64,000 nt of DNA, taken from Istiophorus platypterus (taxonomy: Eukaryota > Chordata > Actinopteri > Istiophoriformes > Istiophoridae). Positions 33,801 to 48,169 of the stretch are shown here, one piece after another; within the stretch, counting starts at the first letter, position 1, and each line of letters starts with the position of its first letter. The notes below the pieces were generated by a model. That model worked only from the letters and a program-made list of their open reading frames with translations, searched no databases and was not told where the DNA came from. The translations under genes and the position numbers were made by a program. The stretch is taken from NCBI GenBank assembly GCA_016859345.1, contig CM029112.1, forward strand, positions 8,347,501-8,411,500, given 5' to 3'.

Positions 33801-36800
33801 CCTCAGCTTTCCATCCACCACTTTCATTAGACTCTCGGTGTTCCTTACATACTGTAGATCTCTGTATGTTCTCAGGTCCAGCACTTCCATTGACTGGCTA
33901 ATATTCTGAACCTGTCGAGGTCATGCACACAAACAGATGCATAGACAGAAGAATATGTTAGATTTAGATTTACACTAGATATTTTTAAGAACAAAGATTT
34001 CTTTCAGTAAATCATCAGAAAATTATTGTGAATATTTTCCTGATTTCCTTTGTCTTTCTTGGTAGACAAAACGAGCCATCACTTCAGGCTTGAAGCTATG
34101 ACGGACAAATTTATGATTTGCTGACAATTTTCACCATCAGCTAAACTCCACATTTTCTTTTTAAATTTATTGAAAAAATTTGGAGTTGCAGCAATAGCTT
34201 GTCATTTAAAAATCTCTGCTACAATAAGGGACAACTCTTTGGTTTTCATTCAGTGTAAAATCACAATCCATGGACCAACCAAAGTTAACTTGATACTTTT
34301 CAGTCACTTTAGCACTGTGACCTCATGAGGAGGTTTGGATATTACTGAAGTCTCCCAGACTCAGTGTTAACATGGGTCCTCCACACATGCTGATCAGATT
34401 AACTGAAAACTTTGAAGTGCCCACAGGTGTGGATGTCTAGGTCAGTCTGTAGATTTGCTCTTCAACAAAGTGCAGACCCAAATGTTGCCATGACTTTCAC
34501 CTAGGGCATGCTGGAGTGGCTTGCAGCTCCCCAGGTTTATGAGAATATGGAAAAATTAATTTCCCTGAAGGTATTCATCCTTTTCAGATCATCATTTATA
34601 TATGAAAGAATATATATATAACTTAAAGTTTGAGTCAAACACTATGTGAAGAAAAAGGTTGAGTGTGGGAATAAAACACTACAGTATGTCAGTGTAACAG
34701 CATATACGACATGAGCACTTAGCTTAAAAAGAAATTGCCCTAAAAATATATATATATATATATATATACAGAAACAGAATAAATAGGGACCTAGAATGGC
34801 CCTTGGTCAAGCACATCCTTTCACTGAGGCCAATGTCAAACAACATGTAACACTGCAGAGAGAAAAATTTCAAATTCAGAGTTAATGTTCCAGATCAGCT
34901 CCAAAATTTAATAGGCTCTTCCCTGGCTCAGACTCCAACCCTCCACCTTCAGTCCAAATCAACTCAGTACTTTTTGTGTAATCCTGCTGACAAACCAACC
35001 AACAGACAGGATGAAAACATAAACTACTTGGTGGAAGTGACACGCAATGAGCAAACACGCAAGTGAGGAGGTTGAGGAAGCAACACTGCTGCCAGAATCT
35101 ATCAGGACAATACATGAGAAAGCTCAAAACCTTCATATGTTATGCAATAAAAGTCAGCAGGTTCCATTTTGGTGCTTAGGACATTTATATTTAGGACAAC
35201 TATCTCCAACAGCTAAACTAAATATGGATAGAAGGCCTTCAGTATCATTATGATGGTGTACACAAGTCATACATCTAAAATGTCATGCAAACAGAATAAA
35301 TCCTGTGGAGGAGCAAACATGCTATCAAGTATTATTAGTGTTAATTGAATCTCCGCTCTCTGTTTTTCACTATGTTTAATTTTAATAAGTACTCAGCATG
35401 CTCACTCTTTGACAGCCCACTCTGTTGCTGGATAACCAGCCAACTGTTTCATACACCCCCTCAACTCCTGCACGTTGCACTGAACTGAACTGGCCAGATA
35501 TCATCTGAGCATTGACAAATGTTACAGGGCTGAGGTGCATATAGGACGCTCATGTGTACATATTTCCAACAGCCCACACAAACAGACACCCACCCACACA
35601 GAACTGAAACTCCAAGCACACATAAGATGCTTATTCAAATCACTCCACAACAAAAACAGTCACAACTCCCAAAGGTCACAGTTTGGCATAAAGTCTGTTT
35701 TGCACCAAATGGCTTGCTTGCCTACTCTTTAACAGCCCACTCAATTACTTTGCATCCAGCTCAGTGTTTTGCTATACAACTCATCTCCCACATGCTTCAT
35801 AACCAGCCAGGGAGTACTTGGTCAGAAAATATTATCTTCACCAATTAAAACTTATTCGATGACCATGCAGATGGAGTAGTTGGAGGAATGTGTAAGAGTG
35901 AAATGTTCCATCGGCCTGGAGTCTAAACAAATGCGGTGCCACCATCTTTCGAGGTTGCGGTGGCATTTGGGACCTCTCCATTCTCTGAGCCATTAGTTAA
36001 GTCATCAGCACACACAAACACACAAATACATACACCAGACATTTCATGCTTTCCTTTGGTCGCATAAAATACCTCCACCCTCACACTCCCCCAGAATCCA
36101 ATCAATTGCTGGTGTGTCTGCTTCATGTCCAGTGTAATGACTCCCCCTGTACCAAATCCTAGAAACCGCTTGTGTGTAGACATGCCTGACTGTGCCTTCT
36201 TATCTCATTTTATCCCATCTCAGTCAGACGGAGAGAGGTCAAAGGGGGATGAGGTGTCTGCGCCATGAATGTTCTCTCGCTGCACCGTCCTTCAGGGTCT
36301 GCTCCGCTTTGGATGGCATTTTGTCTGGCTTTGCAGAAAGCTGAATAGAGGCTTTTGCACACTACTTTATATTCTTTGAACAGAGGGCGGTTTTGACATT
36401 GTTGGCGTATCCTTGGCTTTTAGTGTCAGGGAGGGCCTTTGTGGATCTGGTCTGCTCAAATAATTCCCCAACATGCTCGGGGTTCAAATGAGGATGTCTT
36501 AGCGAGCACAGTGCTATGATGTGCACATACACACAGACTCGCAAATAGGCTTTTAACTTGTGGCTTTTACTTTGAGTCTGCAGCTCAAACAGGGCTGACC
36601 CCAGGTGTCCTCATTAGGCTGGGCTGTGGACGGGGGGAGTCTGACTCTGATGAACGGTGTCTTTACAAGCAATGTGCATGTAAAGAAGGGAGATACATTA
36701 ACATAAACACCCACACTGTATGATACAATCCAGTTCAGCAAAAAAGATCCTATATTCGCATTGGTTATAAAATGTAGTTATTTATTGAGACTTTGTCAAA

Positions 36801-39800
36801 GAGGTCGTGATTTCACTCTGATAATTTCTGAAGCCTTATTTTTTTCACCATGTTGAATTGTAAGAGATGACTTCTAATACACTGCAGCAAAAAAACCTGT
36901 GCTCTCAAAAAATAATTCAGTTATCTGCACCTCTCTGACATGGACTTAACAAATAACATTATACCATTAGCTTCACATAGGTATCATTTATGACATGGTT
37001 TATCTAAATGATATCTATATTTAAGGCTCTCAAAGATATCTACATTTATGGACCATCATTGTATCATTTTAATGATATTCACTGAGAAATAGGCACTTAA
37101 AAATGTGGCAAATACAGTAGGTGTGAAGTGATATTCACCTGTATTTTATGTCTGACCCCCCCCCCCCCCAAAAAAAAAAGGTTGTTTCTCTCTGTGAGAC
37201 AACACTGTTCACCACATTACAGTAAATAAAAGATCACAATGAAATGGTGACAGCTTAGAAAATCTTTCCCTTGGTGGAGAATGAGAGGAAAGTATACATT
37301 CATCAACACATCTGGGTGAATGCATCACTTTCTCTGAATATCTTTATTAAGTTTGTCTGGTTCTCTTCCAGAATATTCCTCCTTTGTTGGAATATGTTTC
37401 TTTTAAAGTATGAATGAGTGTGAATTTTGTCGGTATGAACGCGTGCTTGAGACAGCAGCAGACAGACTGTCAGGGTAAAAGGTGAACTTCAATGAGAATG
37501 AATGCAATATGTGAATTCAGGTGACTATTGATTCATCTGGGCCTCAGAGCCTATTCCGCAACTCAATTTACCACCATCTTCCCTACACAAGATCCAATCA
37601 GTGTCAACCCCACTTGTCTTACCCACTTTCTTCTCCATGTCCCAGGCTTTCACTTTCTCCATCTTCTCATTAACTGATTTTCTGGCTTTGAGTGTCCATA
37701 AAAGAAAACAAAAAACAAAACAAAACAAAAAAACCATCTGCTGTGAATAAGCAGCAGGGCTGAGAACAGCAGCTTGGCAGCCCCTAGAAACCTGGTCCAC
37801 GAGTTAGTGAAAACTATTAAGTATTATTTCTCAGGTGTTTTTTTTTTTTTTTTTAAATTTAGTTTGGGAAAGACAGGTGGGTAAGGATGAAAAGACGCTG
37901 ATGCGGTGCCTGCAAACTGCCAATCCCTGCAGCCATAGATCAGGAGGGTCAACCACCAGCTGTAGAGCGCTTGTGAGCAGAGGTCCTCTCCTCTCTGATC
38001 TCTGTGCGTTTATGAACCTGGCACTAGCAGAAAATTACATTTGCAGAGACTGCACTGTACTGTAGGTCGACAACGCTCGACTCTCATGTAAATAATATAG
38101 ATTTATTTTCCTTTTCCTGTAGCAGTGTAACATGCTTAAGAATTTTATGCATTTACATGTTTTGTATGACAGTAAATGTATTTGCTTGTTAAAAATGACA
38201 CGAGTATGCACAAAAATGGGTTTTTACTAATATCATTCACTGAGAGAGAGAAAGAATAAGCTGAGTAAATATTTAGTGCAAACGTGTACGGAGCATTTGC
38301 TGTGTAACTATGCAAACAATTTGCTATCTTCACTGATTTGTGAAATAGTTCATTTTCTTTTTTTATCTTACAGATTTAAATTTATAAAAGATACATAGTA
38401 AGGCTAAGGCTCAATGAATCCAATTTCATGGGTAAGTTTAGGACATTTCTCTTATTGAGGCAATTCATGCGTCATTCACTTTAAGCAACTCTGTTACTCA
38501 AAAATTAGTTCAACCAACAATGGCAACAGTCTTCCGACTGCCTGCATGTTTATCTGCCTGACTGATTAGCTGTTGGGTAAAGGAAGTGAGAATGTTCATT
38601 TCAGCTGCCTGCATGTGACAGACTGTGCCAGACCCTCAGCGCTGTGCAGTACGGCACTTTGTGTTTGTCTCTCTGTGTGGGTAACAGTTATATCTCAAAG
38701 TGACTGTGTTATTGACAGCTGTCACCTTCTCCATGAGCTGGCGAAGCTGCCGGCTGCGTGGGTCGCGGTTACACATGTTCTGGGCCGGCGCGACCACGGT
38801 ACAGATACACTTCCCATCTGCATCCTGTGCCGAGCTGTAGATCTGCCAGCCCTCCTCTGGGCTCGGGTACAGAGCCTGCAGAAACAGAAAGACACAAAAT
38901 ACACATCTTAGACCGAGAGAAGAAACTGGCTCCTTCTGCCTGCCGTTGTTAATCTGTGTTGCTTCTAAGCAGGCCTTTCAAAATGCATGAGGACAGACAA
39001 GATATTTTATTCTGCCTGGTTGTATCAACAGTAATCTGAAAAGTGTCCCACCCTTATAAAATATTACTAAGCTAATAAATTTATCAAATACTCTAAAGTG
39101 TTGTGGAATGTGTTTGGAGGGAAAAAAAAGACTATTTAATGCAATCCATATCATGAATATTTGTGCCCATTCTGTCACCACAAGTTAGCAGCAGTGTCAT
39201 AATTTCTCCATGGCATTCTTTCTCTCTTGCCTCAACCCTGTCAAAACTTACCCTTCCCCAAAGGCAATTAATGGCAATTGATCCCTCCAACTACATTAAA
39301 TCACCTGCAGTCTAATTATTGTAGAAACCGGAGAGCGACAAAGAGAGAGAAAGTGAAGTCAGAGATTGACAGAGGTAGCGCTCATAGCAGTGGAGACACT
39401 GGATGACAGAGATGAAAGATAGAGGAACCAGAAGATAGAAGAGAGGGAGAAAATAAGCAGAAATGAGTGCAGATTAAGATAAGACAGGAACATTAGTGGA
39501 GAATACACAGGAGGATGAAATACACAACAGCAAGACAGCGATAGAGTACGGGTTCGATGCTGAATGAAGAAAGACGAAGATAAATGGGAGGAAAATGGGG
39601 GATTTCAAAGAAAAGAGGTAAAAGGGGGGGATCAGGCCCGGCTGTGTGGAAGCAGAGCATCTAATAAGTTTGGACATAGAGAGGAAATGGAGCTGTTCTG
39701 GATCGATAATGCGGCCCATTACCACTGGGGGAGGGACGAGGCTGAAAGGATGGATGTCTCTCTTTGACTAATCCAATCAAAAGTAGTGCTGTACACTTGC

Positions 39801-41557
39801 AAACACAAACACACACACGCACACACACAAACGCACACGTTACGCAAAGGCCGAGCCAGGATGATCCGTTCCTTCACACTGCATCTACACACACTCAGCA
39901 TAGAAGGCAAAATGTAATGAGAGACTGAGCAGCCATTTTAGTGATGAAATTAAAGACTCATTCTAAATAAGTGGAAGGAAAAGGCTAGAAATAAAATCTT
40001 GTGGCTCGACTCTTTTGCCGCTCTCCTGCCTTCTCCTCTGAGCATTGTTGTGCTGCTCTCCCATCTCTTTGGGTCGGGGGGGGGGGGGGGATCAGATTAA
40101 AATGTCTAGGGGGACAGAGGGACTGTGTGATTGGAGTGTAAAGTAGCAACCATCCCGCGAGCCAATGTGCTCACTGTCACATCTTGTCACTCCTGCCAAT
40201 CCCTTGGCACCACCTCCCCACCCCCCCATTTCTTTCTCTCTCTTTTTCCCTTCTCTGCGCTCATTGTTTTTCCCTGTTTCTCCCTCACACCCACAGAATG
40301 GATGAATTTCAAATCTGACTTAGTCCAAATTAAACTGACGATAGCTACATGAGTAACTTAAATATGCTGTAACGTCATCCTTGAGAATGGCTTTATACAC
40401 CTCATTCTCCTCAAATTTTTTATCTTTAATTATATTCAAGGTATATTAAGTAGACTCATACAATTTTAAAATTAAATTTAATTAAACTAAGTAAGCAGTA
40501 ATATTCTATTCCTGTTTTCCATTCATACATTATTACACACATACATTAGTAATATTTCCATGACTTAATGTCTACTGTGCCCATGAATGACTCACAGTGG
40601 ACCTTATTGCTACTCTGGGTAAATTATCATTCCATTCCATTATTCTTTATATTGATGCCTATTTGTGAGTCAATGTGCAGCCAGTCCCTGCAGTGACTTG
40701 CACAGTTTTTATTTCTGTCAGTCAGCACCTTCATCATTACTCTTCTGTCTGTGAAGCAATCAAGTATCAGAAGTGCTGTTAGGTGGAGAGACGACCGAGG
40801 TCTGCAGAGGCCAGAGTTGGAGTTGAGGCGAGACAAAACAGGCAACCTCCATATCAGAATCTTCTCCAATTTCTTTCGACCACATCTGACTGTCTATTTC
40901 GGGGGGGGGGGTCCTTATCCTCTGTCTGCTTCCCTGCCAGCATCCCGCTCACTGTCAGGACTTATGATTAATTTTAGCCCATGTGTGCTGCTCATCTGTG
41001 TTTAAGCCTGTGATTATGCTTGTACAAACTCGCTATTGCAAAGGCAAGAACTGCATATATGTGTATATTTGTACATGCAGTATTTACATGAATTCTCACA
41101 GATTTTAATAATGCATGCATTTAAAACTACAGCTACTCTACTCATTGACCCCCAAGAGAGTTTGTTTCAAAATTCATCTGGCTGTACACATGATTACTAA
41201 AGATCTGTGGAGCATTGAGCTAGTATAGTACTGTGGATGTTTTGTCAGATAGTGGATCGTGAGGCCACAGCAGGGAATACCGGTTTCTCATTACAGCTGA
41301 TATCCTGCAGGGGTAACAGGTGGAGGTTAGCCAGCCTCAAACTGCAGAATCCACTTAACTTACTCATTCTGGGCTTATATGCAGCCTCCTGCTTTCAGTA
41401 AAATTACCTCATATACATACATGTGGGGATTGTCTGCCTACGCAACAGATATTCACTTTTGTTTAAGACAGATTCTTGCGAATGGATGCAGAAGCGTGCA
41501 TCAATATTTCATACTGCCATCAGCTTGAGAGGTAGCCACAGCTGGTCTCACACTGAC

Positions 41558-41626
<69 letters not shown>

Positions 41627-44600
41627 CACAGTGGGCAGTAATAAGCACAAGCTGAAAATTCCACAAAATAATACTGGAAGCATGTCCCCTCCATTATCAT
41701 AATACTTCTTGTTTTTTTCTAACATGTTTAAACTCATGCTGTGCTCCTTGTGTGCTTTTCCCAAGCCAGGGAGTTTTCACAGCAACAAATCTCTTCTTCT
41801 CTTCATCAATGTTTCATAAATGCTGGGCTGAAATTAAGAGCTTATTTAAATCAGTTCCAGTTTCATTACCACCCACCTATCCATTCTGCACTAAGTTCCC
41901 CCATTCTCCTAACAGTGGCAGTTTAGAGTGCGGGAGGGAAGAGGTAATTCTTAAATGCAAATGTGCTTCATCCATATAAATTTTTTGTGCCTGGGACGGT
42001 TACAGGAAGATCTACATATCAGTGCTTGTAAGCAACTGATCTCTCCGGGTGCAAGTGCAACTTGAATACGTTTTGGAATACTGGCTTATTTATGTAAATA
42101 TGATTAAGCCCTCTCTCTGCTGTGAAGAATAGGTCATTGACATTGGCTCATTTAACATGGTGTTCAAAGCCATGCAGCCTATCAGAGATCTCATTAGTAT
42201 GAGAAAAACAACTTCCTCAATATCTAATGTTATCCAGAATTATATTCAGGGTATGCAGAGTGAAATAGAGAATGCTTCATGTTTGCATAATGTAGGCATG
42301 TCAGACCTCAGAGTGTTGTGTTCGAGTAGCGACGATAATGTAACCTGTGCTATCATCCTGCCATCAGCAGCAGCTAGCTTGGGAGTACTTCAGGTCTTGG
42401 GGATAATCCTTTCCTCCGAGTCACAGACAGTGGTTTCAGGAGAGAGGAGGTGTTCAGTTCATGGTCACAGAAATTCATCCATTAGATGTGAGGGATAAAA
42501 TAGAATATGTAAGTGCCAGATTTGAAGCTGTCGCAGTCGTGGCTGCCATGCAAAAGCCCATTAAGGAAGAAGGCAGCAATGAAAACAACAGGAAATCCGC
42601 AGAGGGCAAGAGAGATGAAAAATCAATTGGGCTTGCTCGCTAAAGTGAAAATTACTCTTTAAAATTTCTGGCATGCCCCTTTTGCACAAACTCCAGAGTT
42701 CCCTCTATTCCCGTGACATTACTTCTGACAACGTCGCCATCATCTGCTGGCATGTCTTCCAACCACATCCTCCCATCCTCCCAATAGAAAATCTGATTAA
42801 AGTGGGAGTTACTGATACACTGATAGGCAGAAAAGGAAGAGTTATGGTTTGAAATGGCTGGGAGGAGAGAAATGGCTCTAATCCCCTAGCTTGGTTACAA
42901 ATGCTGCCCAGCTGGATGACAACTTCAGTTAAATCCCCGCTGTGAGACGAGAAGAAGAGATAAGATGGGAGACCGTGGTCATTACTAAGCTAAAAAAGTA
43001 GTAAACAAATTTTATTCCAGTAGTTGTCCTCTGTCTACAATATACTACAGACAAAAAGGATCTGATTCTCAAAATTCATCTTTGGATTCAAGTCGCTCAC
43101 ATGATAAATCTGTGATCGTTAGGGGCAACCATCCTGAGAACTAACCAAATCGCGCTATTACCTGAATGATTCTCTGTGGTGCAAAGCTCAGAACCCTTGT
43201 GTTGTTAATGATTAACAAGAGTTCAGAGGGATTATCCAATTAGACATTTGAGCTGGTGGTATCCACTGTCAAGAACTGCAGGATGGACTTCCTCTGGTGT
43301 TTCATTAGCCCGACCCGGGAGCAGGCTGCTGCAAAGCCAGAGCTAAATGAGATCATAAATCTACAGCTGCCTATTTTATGAGCATGACGGGAAGTATATT
43401 ATAACTTTCATAAGCAGCAGGCAGTAGGGGCAGACAGGCAGAGACAGGCGCAGGTCCAGGGAGATTTGAGCGATCTGACCGCTACACTGTGAAATGAATG
43501 CGCCATCACATCTGAGAAAATGCAGCACAACAAAGGATGGACAGTATGAGAATGGGAGGCCTGAGATAAAGTCGTATTCAGAGAAAGAGAGATGCATTTT
43601 GAGAATGTTGGAGACATCAAGGTGAGTCTGAGAGTCCCGATAAAGTAAGAGGTACTGCTAATCTAATCTTTCTTCCTTTTACACCCTGCAAGGCCAACTT
43701 TGTTTATCCAAGTTGTACAGCTTCACTTTCTCCTGTTCTCTCCCCACAGAATGCATTTTGTGCCAAGAATTAACTTCTCTCTTCTCTTAACTTCTTTGTC
43801 CCCAACAAAATAGCAACATCTGTCCTTGCTACTCGGGGCTCAGTTCTATCTATACTGTGGCCAAACCATCGGATCTCATCTTTCAAATTTACTGGCTATT
43901 GCTGTAATTGACCACACGCATATAAATACACACCGCCACCCTTGAAATGAGCAATCAGCCAATCCTCAATGCACAGGCCAGCTGCTGGCCTTTTAAAATA
44001 AAACTCAATGAAGACTTAGAGTGAAGTCTGTGGTCCCACTAGCTCCCAAGGAAAACCCGATTATCACAATCAGCGCAGCATGGTTGCCAGTCAATAAAAT
44101 GACACATAAACTCATCATGCCCCTCTCCCTGCTGCCTCCATTTTTTCCCCCTCCCTCCCGCCTCTCACTCTCTTCCACTCGATCACTCCCATGACTGCCA
44201 CCCCTCCTGTGTAATGTCCTGCTCACTTCCCAGCTGCAGATCACTTGTTCCAATCCAGATCACACTTAAATGACAGCGGGGGGTGCATAGATGCATCGAG
44301 TGTTCTTTTCTTTTCTTTTTTTTCTTTTTGAAGAGGGGGGTTTAGAGGGAGAACTAATGGGAGAAGTGAGAGAAGTGAGATACTCACCCGTGCTCCGAAC
44401 TTACAAGCAAGCAGCTACAGTTTTACTCTTCTTGGAGCAGGCTGCTAGTGCTATGCCAGGTGCCCTGGTGAAAAGCATTTGGTGTCTAACTCTGCAGTTA
44501 GTTGGGAACAAGATAGCTCCATCTTGGCTGATGCTAAATAGAGGAGGGAGGCGAGAGTGGCAAGGAGGCTAGTGTGAGAAAACAATGTATAAACTATTAG

Positions 44601-47600
44601 AACACAGTCAGTGCTTCACTTGAGGAAAATATGGATTTCAGAAGTGTGCAAATTGTAAGATCATCAAACTGGCAAATGAACCCTGTCAAAAGCCTGATTA
44701 CTTATCCAACTATAAAGTCTAAGATCAATACTTCTTGGTACACAGGCGATCACGCAATTAATGGATGTATCGAAACAATTTAAAACCATATTTGGCTTTC
44801 TCTCAGATTTTGGATGCGAATACTGCTTCGGATTAACTAGGCAGCAGAGGACATCTGTTGGGGTCTGAACTCAAATAAATTTTGGTTGAAGGCATCACAA
44901 TAAACATAAAAGCAAAGTGCTGAAATAAAAAAACTATGAAAGTGTTTAATCTCTAAATTATAGTCAAGAATCAGTTTTAACAATCTGCTTTATTGGATTG
45001 CACAATGGACGTGATCACGTTTACAGTCGTATACCCTGACAGACACAGACTGGGTGACCCCAATCAGATTCTGAGCCCCGGCTCTTTGTTCGCTGTCATT
45101 TGTTGTTCCATGCTCCCTTTTGATGGTGAGAATGTTTTCTTCACTCTTCTGCTCCACAGCTTTCCTATTTCGGATATCAAAGGAAGAGTCACCACACACG
45201 CGCGTGCTTTTGTGCCTCTCTCAATGTGAGGGCACTCATTAACATAATGCATTCCCTAGCGCCTTACCCTAACCTAAGCCATCACAACTAAATGCCCAAC
45301 CCCGACCCAAAACTAAAACCCTCAAAAAGCCCTCTGAAGGCGTTTCCAGCTAAAATGTCCTCACTTTCCCAAAAGGTCCTCATGTATAAAACCCAAACTG
45401 ATCCTCACAATGAATTGACATACAAGCACACACTCACACACACCTACACACATGCAGTGTTATGTGAATATAAAGTATGTTAGGTATGTTACAATACCTT
45501 CTTATCCATTTGACGATTGATTTTATAATTCCTTTTTTAATTTCAACAGTGAATGGTAAAACCTTTATAGAGAGTGTATTTTAAAAAACTCTTTGCTACT
45601 TCATAGCCCTTTAGGTCATCTAAGGGCTTGTAACTGTAACTGTTTTTCTGCCAGTGCTGCTGGATGTATCCATGCCTGTATACCTACCTGAGTGAAACTT
45701 AATAACTAACTGCAAAATGAATGACGAATTTACCTTCATCTATTTTGTATACCATTTATTTCTCCCTGTTGGATTTTTTACACACAGCACTTTGTAAACA
45801 ATGTTCTTGAAAAGTGTTATACAAATGCTGTTTATACATTAATGATGAATTTCTTATTATACACTTATAAATACGTGTTTCTGTGTGTGTGTGTGTGTCT
45901 CTGTGCAGTCTGGCAGGTCTACAGATTTTCTTGGCTTGACTATGATGTATAGCCACACCAGCTCCATGTAAGTGTTAGTTCCAGGGCCTCCTCTGCTCAT
46001 TAAGGTACATGATTTTGCACTATCCAGATGTGTACAAGCATCCAGGCAGTGTTGTGCTCAGTGCCGTCGCAGTAAGGCCCATAAAAACTCAGTCAGCTGT
46101 GTACTTGGATCAGCTGGTACAGTAAGGCGGGAGCAGAAAGCAATTGAAGCAGACTTGGAAAATAGCTCTGAGCTCTGAGAATATGGGACGCAGCATGCTT
46201 GGGTGCCAGGGTGGGGAGCAGCCATGCAATGGCCACTGGCACACACTAGCGCCAGAGTGTCACAAGACAGTAGCTATATCGTCTTTGATTAGAGCTCTAA
46301 ACAGTGTGTGAGTCACGACTGCTTCTGAGATCATCACAGGCAAATGTCTCATTAATAGCGATGGGACTTTGAAGCGAGGTTTTACATTAAAGTTTTATTC
46401 ACTGCCATTGTTTATGAGGGAGAGATAATTCCTCTCTCAAAGCGAAGACATTTCCCATCACAACAGAGTGCTAAACTGTAATAATTCCTGGCACCATCAA
46501 ACTGGCTTATCAGTTTTGATGAAACTTTGATGAAATGAACTTAAATAGAAGCATTTTTCCTCCATCGGCTGTGAATGAAGGTTGCCTCAAAGAAAATATC
46601 CACTCATAACTGTTTATAATAATTTATTGTATTCAGTCTTTTGAAATGCAAATGATAAAGCTTCTAGTTATGAGTCTTGATTAGACTGAGTCTTAAAAGA
46701 AAAGAAACATGGCAACATTTTTTATTCCCCTTGACCCTGAACAGGATAAGCAGATATAGAAAATAAATGGATGGCTTATGCAGGCAATACCCCCCAGGGA
46801 AAGGTGGGTGTTCAATAGGATTATAGAGTTTAGTGGTGTATAATTCAAGTACGCCTTATACTCTGACATTGCTACAGAGATTAGATTATGATTTCACTTT
46901 TAACTTGTATTCAAAATTACCTTCTGGCACATGTACATGTTTTAGGAGAGATAAAAAGAAAAACAGTTTTTGAAAATGTCAGGCACATAGCTAAAAGCAT
47001 TTTGATCCAAAGGTAACTTTGTGCTATGACGCCTTTTTTCCTCCAAAGGCAACATTTCAACCCGACACCTCACTGTTAGTGTTACGGTGAGATGAAGTGA
47101 TTGATGTTTTAACAAACCATTATAAATTATAAAACTCTTCTTCGAACAGATGGACATTCACCCCTGAGACAAGAATTCCAAAACACACTCAGAGTACATA
47201 TTTAAGCTCACAGACATAAACATGTACTTGTGCGCGCACTAATGTATACATATACACAAATACATACCCAGATGGTTGCAGAACTCCTGGGACATTCAAT
47301 TTCATTCAGTCATTTCAACAATCCACAGCACTTGCTTAATGGTTAAGGTGCCATAAAAAGAGGTTAGAGGTAAAGGCAATCATTAGCCACTGATGAAACC
47401 CAAAAAGTGAAATTCATTACCCAGTGTAATATTCCTCAGTCTGTCTTTCCTCCCATTAGCACCCTAAAACAGACAGATGTCACTTAGAACTTTTATATTT
47501 CTCTGTGTGACAAAAAATACTTGAATTAAAACCTTAAAAAGTCTGAATTAAAAACATTTTTTTTTTTTTTTTTAGATACAAAAGCCAATATCCCTTTCTT

Positions 47601-48129
47601 TATCTGTGTGACCTCCCTATACAGCATGAGGCCAGTGTGTTTTATTGAAGGAGAGGAGGTGTGAGAGAATTTAGAGACAAACAGAGCAGGTGAGAACTAA
47701 GGCATATTCAAAATTCTTACATTGTCTCAACCTCCCCGTCCTCCTCATCACCTCTGAATCTGAGAACAATCCTTCCCACCCTGGAGGTGACTGACAGATG
47801 GGATCAGCCTGAACATCACTCAGAACAGCTCTCTACCTCCCATCACCCTGGCAAAAAACATATGATTTGCCATGCCCGTCCTCACTGCTTCCTCCGCCTC
47901 TCACCATCACTCACAGTCACAAGCCCACGATTCGGCATCATTATACTTAATGTGGCTCTCACACCAACATGTGCATCATTCACGCTTGGTTGAAACATTG
48001 CACTCACATGCACGTCTACCTTCATCATCTCTCTCTTATTAATGCAACATATCCCTTGAGACATACTCTTGCAGTCCCATTCCCATCTGTACACTCCTCT
48101 CTGAATCCCCTCTGCTTTTTCTGCCATTC

Positions 48130-48169
<40 letters not shown>

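Larger units (their letters stand above)
33912..38725 (-). other. olfm2 intron 2
   Basis: GT-AG intron of 4.8 kb. It holds a TA array (34746-34768), an adjacent C-run and A-run (37156-37179) and a T-run near 37838. A complex block at about 36185-36640 may be constrained, but I have no specific motif for it. No other exon is recognised. Confidence 0.8.
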